Assembly (NCBI GenBank): GCA_019400425.1
Contig: JAFREE010000098.1
Span: forward strand, 1 to 64,000
From: Hymenochaete sp. R1
Taxonomy: Eukaryota > Basidiomycota > Agaricomycetes > Hymenochaetales > Hymenochaetaceae
DNA: 64,000 nucleotides
Direction of reading: 5' to 3'
The notes beneath the pieces are model-generated. The model ran no database searches and was not told the DNA's origin. It saw only the letters and a list, made by a program, of their open reading frames with translations. Positions 20,159 through 33,468 of the stretch are shown here, piece by piece (positions within the stretch are counted from its first letter, which is position 1; every line of letters starts with the position of its first letter). The translations under genes and the position numbers were made by a program.

Positions 20159-22334
20159 TCACTTTCCCTTACCAAGCGGCGGTAGTCCAACAGCCTCGAG
20201 ATCTGCATTCACTTGCGAGATATGATTCATGAACTGGCCCTTTAAGTCATCCCACATCTTTGGCTCGTGCTCTGGGTGATACCCTGGTCAGACTCTGCAA
20301 TGTTCGATATGAGAAGAAAAACACCAACCATGTCGTTTGGGTGAGTTCATAGCAAAGTCCGTAAGCGTGAACATCATGCTCGACTCGAACATGAATGCTA
20401 AAGCGAACAAAATCATCGTCAGCTAGCATTCGCCTTCGTAGTATTGTTTACATCAACTCACCCATTGTTCCTTCATGCACCCGCATCGGCTTCAACTCAC
20501 TCTCCGTCGCAAGTTTGAACTCTTCGTACGAAACGCCGTGTGGGCAGAACCCAGTCTCATACGAACACGAGCCAGGCTGGAACTCATCCGAACGGCCGCT
20601 ATAGTTTCCATAAATAAGGCCCATGAACTCTGTGGATGAGTTCCGATGGTAATACTGTCACAGTAGGTGCCCAATGTATAAGTATGAATGATAAAAAATC
20701 GACATGCTTGGAAGGTGAATCGGCATACCGGAGGTCTGAAAGTCCCCGAAGCGACGTCCCATCGCGGACTGAAGATGAGGAGATCAGCGAGCGCGGTGCC
20801 GGGAGTCTTCGACTTTGCAGTGAGGACACAGAATATGGAAGGGTCGATGTGGTCCTTCGAGATTGAGCCGACATTCACGAACTTTTCCATGGCGTACTTG
20901 TATGGGACATAACTGATAAAAAACCCGTTGTTATTAGAACCGATGGATGAATGCGCGATGATGGATAGAATCGTACTTTCCGTGCCATGCAACGACATCG
21001 AATGGAGTGTGTTCTTGTTTGGCAACATGTAGCTGCCCGCATACCCTGACCAATGTTCAGCACGGAAGTCAAAGGAGGAATTCGACGTAGGCTACTTACT
21101 TGTATACAATCTCCCACGGAGATTGATCAATATCGAAACTTGCGACTGGACTCTCAAAGTCTCTTGCATTAGCGAGTCCATGACCACCAAGAGGTCCGAG
21201 CTCCGGCAACTCGTAGTGTGAACCATAGACCTCCTGAATATCTACCCCAAAGAGAGTTAGTCATCCACCATCCTCACTTATGAGCCTCTCTCGAAGTAAG
21301 AATAACAATACTCACAACCCCTCGACGGCCCATCTGGGAATGCAACCCTGAACCGGATCCCCCTCTGCACCACCAATAGCTCCCCAGGCCGCACCATCAA
21401 CTTCCCCATCTCCGTTTGCACGTCCAACCTCCCTTGCTGCGGCAGAATCAACATATCTCCATCATTGTTGCAGAATGCTCGGTTGCCCATCGACGCGTTG
21501 GCGGCGTACATGTGGATCGCGAGGCCCTCGCGGAGCGTCGGGTCGCCATTGCCTGCGATAGATTTGAGACCAGATATAAAATCGACGGTGCCTTTACTTG
21601 GGATGGGGAGTGGATGCCAGGCTTGTTGGGTTGGTGACGTATGTACGCGCGGGTTGAGTGGCGAGAAGTTATTCTCAAGCTGATGGTTTTCCCGAAATTT
21701 GAATTAACTGGAAAGTTATTCCAAGGTGGATCCCAAACTCACATCAGGATTGTCTGGGAGCTTCGTAAAGCCTTGATGGGCGACCGCAGGCCGAATACGG
21801 TATACCCATCTTCAAGAAGAACGAGATCAGACCAGATATATTCCAAAAGAGTGATACAATACGCACGTTGTCTGCTTCTCCGTACGAGGCGCGGTAAATG
21901 ACGTCCCCGTCAGCTAGTTTGAACCCATCGTTCCCAGCTCTTCGTTTAGACTCGGACCCAACTCATTGGAGTACGATAATGCACTCACTTGCTCTGCGTA
22001 TAGATCATACTTGCATTTCTGTGGGCTGTTCTGTGCGTGCGGGAGTGTCCCAGGTCTGCAGCGGTCTATCCGTTAGCGCCTTGCGAAACCAAACCGACGA
22101 ATAGCACTCACACCGACTCCGACGCGAATCGATTCCCGAAACCTGATTGGTAGATGTACGGGTCTTTCTGGGCCTCTGCGCCCGTTGCTCGGACAAAATG
22201 CGACCCCGTAGCTGTTGCACCCGAAGCAGATTTACCGCTGTAGCATCTGAATTGACCACTCTAGAAATGAACGATAGGGAAACAGCAATCAACAATTGTA
22301 TACGCCGTGACGACGATAGCGAAGAGATGAGCAT
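20159..22334 (-). CDS. hmgA: Homogentisate 1,2-dioxygenase
   Basis: Minus-strand exons 3'-5': 20159-20283, 20329-20397, 20462-20654, 20729-20912, 20977-21045, 21100-21241, 21316-21679, 21743-21809, 21867-21913, 21989-22055, and a first conserved exon ending at 22112. The family signatures are clear: [47 protein letters not shown], the loop AWHGNYVPYKY, and the iron ligands His and Glu in [13 protein letters not shown] with a further His in [12 protein letters not shown]. The enzyme opens the homogentisate ring to maleylacetoacetate in phenylalanine/tyrosine degradation, in the cytosol. The 5' end is unresolved: the frame is open upstream of [10 protein letters not shown] without an ATG, so a small first exon must lie upstream. 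One candidate starts at 22334. Maleylacetoacetate isomerase and fumarylacetoacetase genes are not adjacent. Confidence 0.93.
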
Positions 22335-23474
22335 ACCAGCCTGAATCTACCTTGGGGTGTTCTCGCGTTCAGGTTGGCGACGCGCCCAACGCCCAGATGC
22401 ATCTTCTCAGATGCTAACGGAGTGCTTCTCCCTCTACTCAGTCTTCCAACGAGTGGGAGTGGCAGCGATGCCCTCAACCCGGAAAACGACATACTATCTG
22501 TCTCGGCGTGTTGAGCCTACTTGGTCGCAGAAGTTGCGAAGTCGTAGAGCACCGGTAGAGAACAGAGAAGAACTAGAGAACAGGGCGGTACCAGTAAGCA
22601 ACAGCAACAATCCCACCAGGAGCTTGAAGTCGGGGTTTCCCATCCTTTTCCCTTTTATCTCCCATTTCTCATGCCCCATCTCTAAGCCCATTCCCGGTCG
22701 CGCTTCCCTATCCCTAGTGACCCACTCACTTCAATTTCATGGATCCGAGGCGGCGCACGTTAAGAGAGGCATGACCGACCACGGTACTAAACAGATTCTC
22801 CGAGTCCGGTCCAACCGAATGAGACACCCTCTCGGCGATGGGCCTCGTCAATTTCATTTCATATCATCTTTCTCGAATCTCGAAGCTCAAGCTCGAGGTA
22901 CCCTCCTTCACCGTCCGATTTCAAGTTGTTTCGGGGCCTCTATATCTCAGCACATGAGAACGTTTCGCAAGCATGTTCGAGAAAAAGTGCTGAAAACGGA
23001 AAGTTAAGAGGGTTCGAAAGAGGGAAGCCGAAGTTGTCAGAGCGGCTCTTTCGACTCGGTGCTTTCGTTGAATCGTTCGCGGGAAGATTTGGACGAATTG
23101 GGAAGACGCGGCGCCGGTGGAACGGAGTCGACGGGGTGAAAGGAATTCAAAAAGTAAGAGACGATATGATCAAATGGAGCTGAACAATTCAGTGCATGAA
23201 CGATTTAGCCATAAGTACGAATATCGGGGGTACGAAGCTGGAATTTGGAAAATTAATGTAAATAGCGTTAGTGCGAGGTCAATACCCCGTACCGCGTCGA
23301 TGGCATAGCAAGTCATCCATATCATGGTCCTGAGACGGTGAGACCCGAACGAAAATATATACAGTACTACTGATACGAGTAAATAAATTCCATCATACAG
23401 TGCTACGCAAAAAACCTCAATCTGCACTCGTTGTCCACAAATGTAAGAAAAAAAAACGAGTCAAGTACCGTTTC
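22335..23474. other. Intergenic region between two minus-strand genes
   Basis: Promoter of the homogentisate dioxygenase gene and 3' side of FOX2. A 216-codon plus-strand open frame at 22357-23007 has no recognisable features and lies in C/T-biased sequence. I do not call it. Confidence 0.45.
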
Positions 23475-26400
23475 CTATAGCTTTGCCTTGGGCCCATGAC
23501 CACCAACCAACGTAGCAGCAGCCGCTGCGAGCACAGTCGTCCCCCTTTCCTTCACTTTTGCATCTTCATTTACACAATACATTACAATCAGTTAAACAAA
23601 GAACAGACCCACGGAATAAGTCACGAAAACGCACTGAAGATAACCTTATTCCCTTCCTTCCACATCTCTGTCACGAGCGTCTCGCCAGGGTACACAACCC
23701 CAGCGAAACGCACCTTGATATCCTCAAAGGCGCCAAACGTCTTGTACACGTGTTTTCCGGAGATACCCATGAAGCAGAGTCCGTGCAGGATGGGCTTGTC
23801 GAACCCACCGACGGCGGCAAACTCAGGGAGAATCTAGTGAGAAAGGGATTGTGTAATAAGGATGAGTATTGTGTTAAGAAGAAATGGTGACTGAAGAAAT
23901 GCGTACGTGGAGAGGATTGAGATCACCGCTCAAGCGGTATAGGGCAGCTTGGGATGGAGTCGTCTTCTCTTCGACGACAAAGTCGGGACTCCGCCTTGGT
24001 GGTACATTTGCTGCACTCGCTGGCCCACGGTCTAATTCGAATGCATCCAAAAAAAACATTTGTCAATTGGCTACGCAAAAAGAAAAAGAAAAAAAGACTT
24101 ACCAGAACCCTTCGATTTGCCGCCAAACCCTCCGCTACCCCTCACGAATACCGTCGACTGATTCTCGAAGACAACCTTGCCAGTCGCTTTATCGATGGTC
24201 TCTACAATGGACGTGACAGCAGCTGCTTTCCCCTTATCCAAAACTTCAAGAACACTATTTCGCGATGAGTAAGCGAGCTGAATACGTAAAGCAAGACTAT
24301 TCACTCACGCAGGTTTGTTGATCAACGTCGCACTCGTCGGGATGGGACCCTTAATTGAAAGATATTGCTCTCCATGCAACAGTTTCGCCTGTATCCGCCC
24401 TCAGCCACCGTTTCGCCTTTCGAATCGTAACCGGGCACTCACTGGGTTGAAATCAGGCAACCAATCCAGCGACATCCCGCTACTCGCCTCAAACTGCGGT
24501 ATCACACCAAACGTTGGCAACGCTGCGAACTGATCGTGATTCTCGTATGTCCATTGCAATTCTGTCGCTTCGGCCCCTATGCCAAGATTGTACAGGATCA
24601 CATCGCGTTCAGTGTATGAAAACTCTGAAGGCTCAGGCACGGTTTTCTTGGCCTCTGCGACGAGAGCAGAGTCCTCTGGGTCGGCGTAGGGGCTGGAGGA
24701 AGACCCGTCGTTGGTGAAGTTTTCCATAATCTGTTTGCGACGACATAACCTATTTATCTGCGCGTGGAAAAATCTGATAAGTGCACTCACTTGACCGAAG
24801 GCCTCCTGGGTACTTGTAGGATACGTGGCCTTTCCGTCGTCTTTTTATTCATCAATAACGGAAGAAAGGAGAAGTTATGACTTAAGGAAAGAAAGAAAAA
24901 ATTCACCGAAATTCGTAAATGCATCCCACTGCGAAATGATGGCTTCCGGCGTCAATGGCTTATTCACAGGGAATCCGTAGCCACCTGCGCGCTGCCAACG
25001 GGTCTGTGCCGCCCATCCACCGGAGACCTCAAAGAGGCTTCCAGACGTCTCAACACCTAGTATAAATTGGGTAAAAACGAAACAAGAAATCATCCGTGGT
25101 CTTACCATCGCTACTGAGATAGCCAACCATAGGTGCTATGAAATCAGGCTAAAACTCACTCAGTCCCTGCTTGAAGTTCAAGCAACAAAGACGGTCACCT
25201 TGAAAGCATCAACCATCTCTTGAGGCCTGAAAAACATAATGAAATCGCAGTCAACCTGAAGCACGACTAAGACAGACTTACCAAATCGTCTTCGTCATAG
25301 CAGTGCCAGCTTGTGGAGCTAAACAATTCGCCAAAATATTGTATTTCGCACCTTCGAGCGCGAGTGTTCGTGTCAAGCCGAGGATGGCTGCTTTAGCAGT
25401 CGAGTACTTGTTGAGAGTATGTCACCCTTATTTACTTGAGTGACAAGAGCTCAGACTTACATTGGCCTGCCCGAAATTTCCATCTTAAAGAAGATTTCAG
25501 CAAAAAAAAAAATTGGGTAATAGCATTCGTGAGACGCACAGATACCGACTTGCGAGCACGTTGTTACAATGCGCCCATATTTCTGCTTCTGAAAAATCGG
25601 CCAGACCGCCTTCGCACTCTTAAACGTTCCCCTAAGACTTCCAGTCAGTACGGGCATAGCCGAAGATCGAATAAAGCTCAGAACATACCTTAGATGCACG
25701 GCGATGACTGCATCCCATTCTTGCTCAGACATGGCCGTGAAAGATCTATCGCGCAAGATACCGGCGTTCGCGACAAGGATATGCACACCGCCAAAGGCAT
25801 CGAGTGCTGTTTTGACAAGGGCTTCCCCGTCCTCTGCCGAACAGACAGCAGCAGTCGCCTTTCCTCCAACTACACGAACATAAAAATCACATGTCAAATT
25901 CCGCGCTTCAAATGATAAAGGATAAGAGTAGTACCTTTCTTGATTTCATCTACGACTGCTGCGGCGTTCTTCTCGACAACATCGTTAATAACGACGTTTG
26001 CACCTAAACGGGCGTACATGTGAGCATACGCACGGCCGAGGCCTGCTCCTGAGCCGGTGATAATGACAGTTTTCCCATCGAATCTAACTTCCGGAGTTGA
26101 TTGAGGATTCGATTCCTTGATAGAGATGGATTGTTTGAGAAGAGACTGTGAAAGTACATCAGTGAAAAGGAATCTCGGAAAGACGAATATCTACGTACCA
26201 CTGGGTCAAAGTCAGAAAGACCAGCAGGGTGATCTGCGTTGGTGAAATCCGTGATCTTCTCCCAGGCCTTGCTAACAGCAGAAGGCGTGTGCGACGCATC
26301 TGCCTTCAATACAACACCCTTACTACGTTCCCAGCGAATCTCGGCCACGAATCCGGCCCCAACCTCGAACACCCTCCCATTGACGTTTGGTCCATCCGGG

Positions 26401-27164
26401 TGTACAAGCGTCGCAACAAATGGCGCAACAAATTCAGGTTTCAGGTTCGCTAGCATGTCAGGCGGCATGATCGTCTCCGTCATCGCGCTCGCGGCCATAG
26501 GCGCAATCGCATTCGCCTTGATATTGTATTTCGCACCCTCCAGCGCAAGCGTTCTTGAGAAGCTGATGAGCCCCATCTTCGCCGCACTGTAGTTTGCCTG
26601 TCCGACGTTTCCATAGAGCCCAGCAGCACTGGCAGTGTTGACGACACGGCCGAATTTCTGTTTGCGGAAGTGTGGCCAGGCGGCCTTGGTACAGGAGAAG
26701 GAACCCTTGAGGTGAACGAGGGAGACGAGGTCCCACTCCGCGTCGGACATGTTTTTGAAGGATTTGTCGCGTAGAACACCGGCATTGTTGATGAGAATAT
26801 GGACAGCGCCGAAGGCATCGAGGGCGGTTTGAATGACGGCTGCGCCGTCGGCGACCGAGGAAGCGTTGGGAACGGCCTTCCCACCGGCTAGATTTGGAGT
26901 GTAAGATTGCGCTGAAGAGACGATAAAGTGACGCGCCTCTGGTTATCTCATCGACCACTTTTTGAGCGGCATCTTTGCTCACGTCATTCACTACGACATT
27001 GGCACCTCTCGATGCAAACAACAGTGAGTACCTGTGAGATGGCGACAGGTTAATTCCTTCCAGAGACGCATTGCTGAGTTGAACCTCACTCACGCCTTCC
27101 CTAGTCCGCCGCCTGCACCTGTTACAACGACAGTGAGACCTTTGAACGACAATGATTCAGACAT
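23475..27164 (-). CDS. FOX2: Peroxisomal multifunctional beta-oxidation enzyme (hydratase-dehydrogenase, MFE-2 type)
   Basis: Eighteen exons from 27164 to 23475 (27094-27164, 26937-27031, 26199-26887, 25935-26145, 25689-25869, 25546-25631, 25461-25483, 25282-25406, 25199-25226, 25106-25148, 24907-25056, 24791-24840, 24443-24730, 24309-24388, 24103-24254, 23907-24031, 23635-23833, 23475-23563) encode 894 residues. Two short-chain dehydrogenase domains come first: Gly-rich [10 protein letters not shown] with NYSAAK, then [13 protein letters not shown] with YSTAK. The C-terminal hydratase-2 hot-dog domain follows ([24 protein letters not shown]). It performs the second and third steps of fungal fatty-acid beta-oxidation via D-3-hydroxyacyl-CoA. 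The C-terminus is AKL, a peroxisomal PTS1. The intron after exon 2 appears to use a GC donor. Confidence 0.97.
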
Positions 27165-27435
27165 GATGGTAGTAGTAAAAGGAGGAGACGGGTGATAAAT
27201 GAGAACCGGAACGACAGTGAGGTCGTCGGGAAAGATGAGGGAGTCGAGTTGAAGAAAGGATGACGCTCCGGGAAGCCGATTTCACGTGAAAACACACCGC
27301 AGAAGGGAAATCCGGCGGTTCATTGGGGCTGAATCAATTATTATCCGAAAGTATTGCATTTTTTTAAAAGAAGAAATAAGGTCCTTTGAATGAATCAACG
27401 TTTATGTTATTTGAGCAGTTCAAAGCATATAGGGA

Positions 27436-28479
27436 TCACAAGAAAGCTAGCTCGATAGTCCAAAAGATGGGTTTGGATGTTCGTATAAATATCTCACGTT
27501 CTTTCACCGCATTCGATGACGATACTAGGCCGTCAAACGATGACTCCGAGTCATCTACGATAGTATGAGGGTTTCAATGGTAATTCGTACGAGAACGTGA
27601 ATGTCTTACCCAGATTCCACTCTAAACCTCGGGTCGTTATTCTTGTGGATTGAATTCCTACAGGCAGAAGCCCGCATGTTGGACCTATCAAGCTGAAGTC
27701 CACCTCTACTAAGTGTTCTCCCTGCTTTCAATTAGGCACCAAAATCGACTCTCCATTTCTCTGGCGCACCTCATCTAGAACCCATCCAATACCGTCATCC
27801 GTTGCAACAAACATGTGCTTCCGACGGGATCGACATTTGTGCATGTACGACACGACGTGAATTGTTTGATCGAAGCGCCCCGCGAGCCCTCCGAGTATTA
27901 TAATGTCGAACTGACATTGACCAGGAGTAAGGAGGGCAGCGAGCTGAGATCAAAAGTACCTGATAGGCCAGACGCACTTGAGATTTCTCGGGAGCTACAG
28001 CTTCGAGCTCCTCAATCGCTGCGACACACTTCATCAAATCCGTTGCGTATTGATCAGGATCCCTAACTATAGTAACGCCCTAGTCCATGCCATGCATGAG
28101 ATGTTGTGAAGCGATGCTCTTGTTCAGTACTGACTCGTTTTGTATAATAGTCTTTTACGTCCTCTCGTAACGAGTCAAGATCTCCTTTGATAAGATCCGG
28201 TATAAAGCTGGCATTCCAGACAGGAATAAGCCAAACTCAAACCGAAGGAAAGCAGCATGTAGCTCACTCCGCGAGTTCGAGACTGGTGTCGGTGGATGCT
28301 GAAAGTGTGTCGTAGAGTCTATTTGCTCCTCCGTCCGCACATGCACGCCAGGTGCACGCGTTCCACACACGCCTCAGCAGCTCCGGGTTGAATGGCTGGT
28401 TGAGTATGATCAAAGCCCGACTTGTCGAATCACCAGATTGTCCGTTGAGAAAAGGCGTTGACCAGCGCCTGGGAGTCAT
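27436..28479 (-). CDS. THI80: Thiamine pyrophosphokinase
   Basis: Six exons (28268-28479, 28135-28207, 27978-28079, 27770-27910, 27610-27721, 27436-27554) encode 252 residues. Family motifs in order: [63 protein letters not shown] and, near the end, [12 protein letters not shown]. The enzyme transfers pyrophosphate from ATP to thiamine to make the cofactor thiamine diphosphate, in the cytosol. Length is normal. It starts 264 bases from the divergent MEX67 start, so the two genes probably share a promoter region. The ATG at 28479 is the first one in frame before the conserved core. Confidence 0.95.
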
Positions 28480-28743
28480 TATGAACTGTGCACAAGATTT
28501 CGAGCAAACCGAGAAAGAAAACTGCAGTAAGAAAGCTGCTGACTAATATCAATATTGCGTTTTGGGACCGTGGGAATAATATGACTCAATAGAGAGCAGC
28601 AAACCGCGTCCGACCTTGCTTGTCCTTCAACGTCCACCAGCCTCCGCCTTCATCCCTCCCGTCGTCGTCGTCGTCAGCTACCGCAACGCTAAGCATACAT
28701 TGAACGCAAGCACGCTACACTCGACTTTAAACCAGTGAACACC

Positions 28744-31188
28744 ATGCTCGGAGCATCCTCTCGTCCACGCGGTCTCGCAGGCAAAACACTCAAAGGTGCC
28801 GGCTTGATCGGTACGAGGGACGAGGACACCAGCATGAAGGACCTCTCCAGCGGTCGCAAGAAGACATTATCCACTCGCAAAGCTTCTCATGGCCACCGAC
28901 AAAGGTCGTCGGATATCTACAAGGCAGCCGGCATGCAAGACCCGAGCCACAAAATGGTAAATACACTTTCGGTCGGACCACCTCGCGACTGGTAGGAGCA
29001 AATGTATCAGGAATCCGCGGTCGCGACCGGTTCTTCTCTTTTCGTGTCTCTCAGAGTTCAAAAGTGCTTACGATTAACAATCTACCCTCCGTTGTATCTT
29101 ACATCATCATCGCTCACCTCTTACCGTCACCACTCGTACCCACCTCTGCTGGACGCGGACGCTGGCGCTGACTGTCATCATGGACTGCTTCATTTGATTG
29201 TGTTTGACTTTCGCATTTTTGTTTGTTTCAGCTTGCGTCGAGAATAACGGCAAACTTGTCCAATCCTCTGGCCGTGCGTGGGGCTGCAAACAGACCAGGC
29301 CAGATCCGCGTGAGGCAGAATCCGTCCCAGCCAGCCGTCAAGCCTCTGGAAGTGTGGCGGGAGGTGGTCAATAGCCGGTATAATACTGAGTCTAAATTTC
29401 TGAACTTAGATGTATGTTACTTTTCTATCAATATGCCCTAATGTTCGACAACTCATAAAACGAAACGAGTAGAACCTAGCAGAAGACGTGAAGGTGAAGG
29501 AACATAATCTTCGGTTACCCCCTCCAAACACGACCAACAAGGAATGGGCAGTGGTCATCAAGCTGGCCTCATTACTCAAGCCCCGCGTGGAAACAATTTC
29601 GCTCGCTCACAACAACCTAGGATTGGGAACTCAGCTTCTGAGCCTGGCACATTATATTCCGGACTTGAAGAATCTCTCCCTCCAGGGCAACAAATTCCGC
29701 CATTGGAAGGATATGGATGCTATCGCTGGCAAGAGCAGCAGGTTGTCGCAGCTTCGAGAGCTCATCTTCTTCGACAACCCCCTACGCGAAAGTGAGCTTC
29801 GGACTGGGAGTGTAGAGAAATACCGAAGGTAAGCGGTTCTGCCACATATTCTTCCAGATGGTCATCTGACAACAGTTTTCGCTAGTGAAATGCTAAGGCG
29901 ATTTCGATCGTTAGAAGTTTTGGACCAAGAAGTAGTTACGAAAATTTCATTCGACACTCCATCAGCTCCAGTCGCATCTTCATCAAAGATTGACCCTCAC
30001 CAACTTGCACCCGATACGTTCCCTTTCGAGATGGCAGGATCTTTCATTACTGGCGTCGATGGCCCAGTGATCAGCAACTTCCTCTCCCGGTATGTCTTAG
30101 CCCACGTTTATCATGAGCACTCATTCAAGTTCCATTCAGTTTCTTTCCCCTCTTCGATTCTCAAAGCCCTGCCCTCTTCGACGCTTACGACCCTACCGCC
30201 ACCTTCTCTTACTCGATCAATACTCAAGTTCCACCACGAGCGCGGATTCAGCGTATACACCAAACCTTACCGAATCAAAGAAGCCTATCCTGGGATAAAT
30301 GGATCCGAAATCATATTGGTGGCTCGAGGAATTTGAAGGTTATCATGACGGGTGGATCGATGGAGCGAGAATTGAAGAGTCTCCATACGGGTCCAGAAGC
30401 TATTGCGAAGACGATATCACAGCTTCCAAAGACTAGACATGATATCGCGGGTGCTGCAGAGAGATTTTGCATTGATGCATGGCCTGTTGGTCAAGCAATG
30501 CTGTTCTTGTGTATACATGGGGAATTCGCAGAACGTGAGTTTTCAACCTCCCGCCAAAAATAAAGCGAGCATCTCAGATGGCCGTTCTTATACCATGCAT
30601 CAGTTCCAGTAGATGGTTTACGCTCTTTCGATCGAACTTTCGTCTTGGCTCCCGCTGCACCTGGTTCACGAGCAGCAACGAACAACTGGCCTGTTGCTAT
30701 TCTTTCCGATCAGCTTACGGTTCGCACGTACTCGAGCCCTGAGGCTTGGACTCCTGGTCCACTCAAAGTCCAGAGCGACCCTGGAAGAAAAACGCAACCG
30801 CCTCTGCAAGGGTCAGGCCGACCACAGAGCGATGGTGTACAGCGGGGTTTGTCAAAGCCTGACGTGCAGGCGATGCTTGGGACGATAGTAAGCGTTTCTC
30901 TGATATTCTTAATTGCAAACTTTAAGTTTGACCCACGATTCTTTCGTTCTGATTTTATACGTATAGCCCGAACCGCAAAGGGCCCTCGTCGTCACTGTCT
31001 GTCAACGCACAGGTCTCAACGTCAACTTTTCTGTTGATTGCTTGCAAAATAATGGATGGGATATTGAGCGTGCGGTCGCCAACTTCGAGGCAGTTAAGGT
31101 TCGTTGGCGTTTTTATCCGGTCAGTTTCATACGAGCAATACCGATCAAGGTACAATAGGGAACACTCGGAAAAGAAGCGTATTTGTGA
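28744..31188 (+). CDS. MEX67: Nuclear mRNA export receptor MEX67 (NXF1/TAP family)
   Basis: Eight exons (28744-28956, 29232-29411, 29473-29828, 29886-30089, 30140-30534, 30604-30887, 30967-31098, 31159-31188) encode 597 residues. A basic N-terminus is followed by a leucine-rich-repeat region ([38 protein letters not shown]), an NTF2-like domain from about residue 300 (the part that pairs with MTR2/p15) and a C-terminal UBA/TAP-C domain ([19 protein letters not shown]) ending LGKEAYL. It carries mRNA-protein particles through the nuclear pore. The last exon codes only nine residues and the stop. The first intron, about 275 bases, is long for this window. Confidence 0.94.
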
Positions 31189-31722
31189 CGACTATGATCC
31201 GTTCTGGTTTTTCGTGTTGTAATCCAACGGTTCCCAAAACTCTTATTCTTTCTTTCTTTCTTGGCCATCCTCCCAATATCTATTCGTTTTCTTTTTTTTT
31301 TCCATGGTATCGTGTAGCAACTCCATCCAATTTTCAAAAACAAGCAGACCTTTTTTTTTTTCCCTTTCTTCGTTTCTGTCGTTTCTTTCAATATTACTAT
31401 GACACATCTTTACTATTAACATAACGCGTAGCTCACGGGCGAAGGAGAAGCAATTTTATTCATCCATTATTTCTGCAATATCCAACGAACGCACCGACTT
31501 CGATTCACACTTTTCTCTTCTTTTCTCCGTCTCGTGTGTATGATGGAGGACATGTACATGATTAACGCGTATTGGATGAATATGGAAGCAGACGAAACTG
31601 GGGGGAAAATGCTTTGCTTATTTTATAATATATATTATACATGCATATGAAGAGGCTGTGAGGAAGTGTTGCAAAATTTCTTTTACAATTCGAACAAGAT
31701 CCTATGTTTCTAAATCACTGCT
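31189..31722. other. Convergent intergenic region
   Basis: Very T-rich and A/T-rich spacer between the ends of MEX67 and the next minus-strand gene. It includes an A/T run with palindromic ATATATAT-type sequence near 31622-31645. No coding signal. Confidence 0.5.
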
Positions 31723-32945
31723 TTATTTCGCGCTGGACTTGCAATCTGAGGTCGATCCGTCGGTCTCAGGTTCATCCGGCTCCGGTAGTGGCCACAGTAG
31801 AGGCTCGGAGGCGGAGGCAACGCTTGCTTCGACCTCGCAGTCGTCACGGGAGGGAGGGAGAACGTAGCCACAGTCGGATGATGTCAACTGTCCACGTCTT
31901 TCCAACTTCGACATCCGAAGACGAGTCTGCGACAAAAAAAAAGCACAATTTATCGAGGTTTAGCCAAGGTTTGGAAAGACGAGAGAAGTGTGAGAGCTTA
32001 CAGACGCGTCTTCTGTCTTCCTCCAACTTGAATCCCGCCTCTCCTCACTGTCAGCTTGTCTATCAGAACATGTATTGTACCGTCTGACTTGCCGTTTCCC
32101 ATTTGCTCGGTTCTCGCTGGGATCCGAACTTTTTGACGCATAGTCAGGTCTGACGAACCCACCGTCTCCTATCGTCCAGGACTTGTTATAAGAGGAAGGT
32201 TTGATATTAACCATAGGAGCGTTCCATGTGGTCAAACGTCGCTTCTGCGGTGTTTCGGCGAAAGTGCTTGAGCTTGGGTTTGAGGTCGGGACTGCCAATG
32301 GAATTTTACTAGAAGGGATGTGGCTATGGTTTTGGGCCGGTAAGTGTGGACGTGTGCGTCGAATATGATGATGGTCGGTTGCACTGCGGGTATTCTTTAA
32401 ATAACGATTCAGAGCCTGGAATTAGAAAGAATGAGATCAAGATGAAAATCTGTGGGGAGACCAGTAGGCAACGTACTGCATCTACTTTGGAGACTAGATA
32501 CGAATACGCGGCCAGGTCATCGTCTTCTTCTGAAAGATTATCGGGTTCAGGGATGCTACGGGTTCTCTGGGGACGACCTGCATGTCAATCCTTCGTAAAA
32601 TCTAAGACGAGTGAAATGAAGAGACTCGCCTCCTTTGTCGTTCTATCGCAGCTAGGTGGCATAAGCTTCGGTAGCAGTTTCGCATGTCGACTTTCCCACT
32701 CATTGATTCTTTGGCGCACTAATACATTGGAACTAGAATCGTCTTCCATTTCTTCCGCCTCCCCGTCCGAGTCGTTCTAACGAAAGCGGAAATGTGAATC
32801 AGATTTTCTTATCAAGTACCAGTTGATTGTCATTTCATACCTCGTACGAATAATCCATGGCATTGGTGCAAAAAGCATCGATCTCGAGCAGAGCAGTACG
32901 TCGTTCGATCTGGTCTTCAGTCGGACGCATTTCTCTCTGGAGCAT
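31723..32945 (-). CDS. Protein of unknown function, acidic/charged
   Basis: Five exons (32841-32945, 32626-32776, 32477-32577, 32002-32415, 31723-31926) encode 324 residues. The N-terminal third is helical and charged (RPTEDQIERRTALLEIDAF), followed by an acidic run (NDSDGEAEEMEDDSS) and VRQRINEWESRHAKLLPKL. A second acidic patch (NLSEEDDDLAAYSYL) precedes a His/Arg-rich and Ser-rich C-terminal half. No family is recognised. The start may lie further upstream, since the frame is open through a possible 3' splice site in front of 32945 (DHSFAMLQ). The donor of the second intron (GTCTCT) is weak. Confidence 0.62.
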
Positions 32946-33468
32946 GGCGAAGCTGTGGTCCTATAGAACAATATGCAATAATGTGGTGCCTCTTTAAATC
33001 AAAATAATCGTTCGGTTATGTACTTTCCAGTTGTATTTGAGTCGACCACATGTGGCCCTCCGAAAATGAGCAGGAGGCTCATGAAAAGAGAAAGGCGTGA
33101 TTCATCGGAATTCGCGACAACAACCAGACGCCCATTGTCTTGGTGGCAACCTTTGTACTAGGATCAACTACTAGGCCGGATGTTTAGCAACTCGGATAAT
33201 TAGACTTACTGGCAAATGGTTACTTTGAAGAAACTCGTTGCAAACTTGTGGGAAAGTTCCTATCAATTAATCGATCAGACCTATCATGAAGACTGTGGTT
33301 TGCTCAGCAAAACGGCTCACATGGATTTGGTCCACCCTATTTTGCTCAGCTTTGCAACCCGACTATGGCTTATAATTAGACCTCTGACAGCCCCCATTCC
33401 ATTCAGCCCCTTTCCAACGGTTGTTCACTATCCCACCAGATCGACGGTCGGTCAGTCTTCTCCAGACT
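32946..33468. other. Divergent promoter region
   Basis: Spacer between the divergent starts of the unknown acidic protein and the duplicated-domain gene. May contain an upstream exon of the former. No other coding signal. Confidence 0.45.

Noticed and set aside
22357..23007. Plus-strand open frame of 216 codons between homogentisate dioxygenase and FOX2
   Set aside because: No recognisable domain, low-complexity composition from biased sequence, and it overlaps the promoter and possible first exon of the dioxygenase gene on the other strand.
20159..27164. Aromatic catabolism cluster around homogentisate dioxygenase
   Set aside because: The neighbours are FOX2 and structural or unknown genes; no isomerase, fumarylacetoacetase or 4-hydroxyphenylpyruvate dioxygenase is present.
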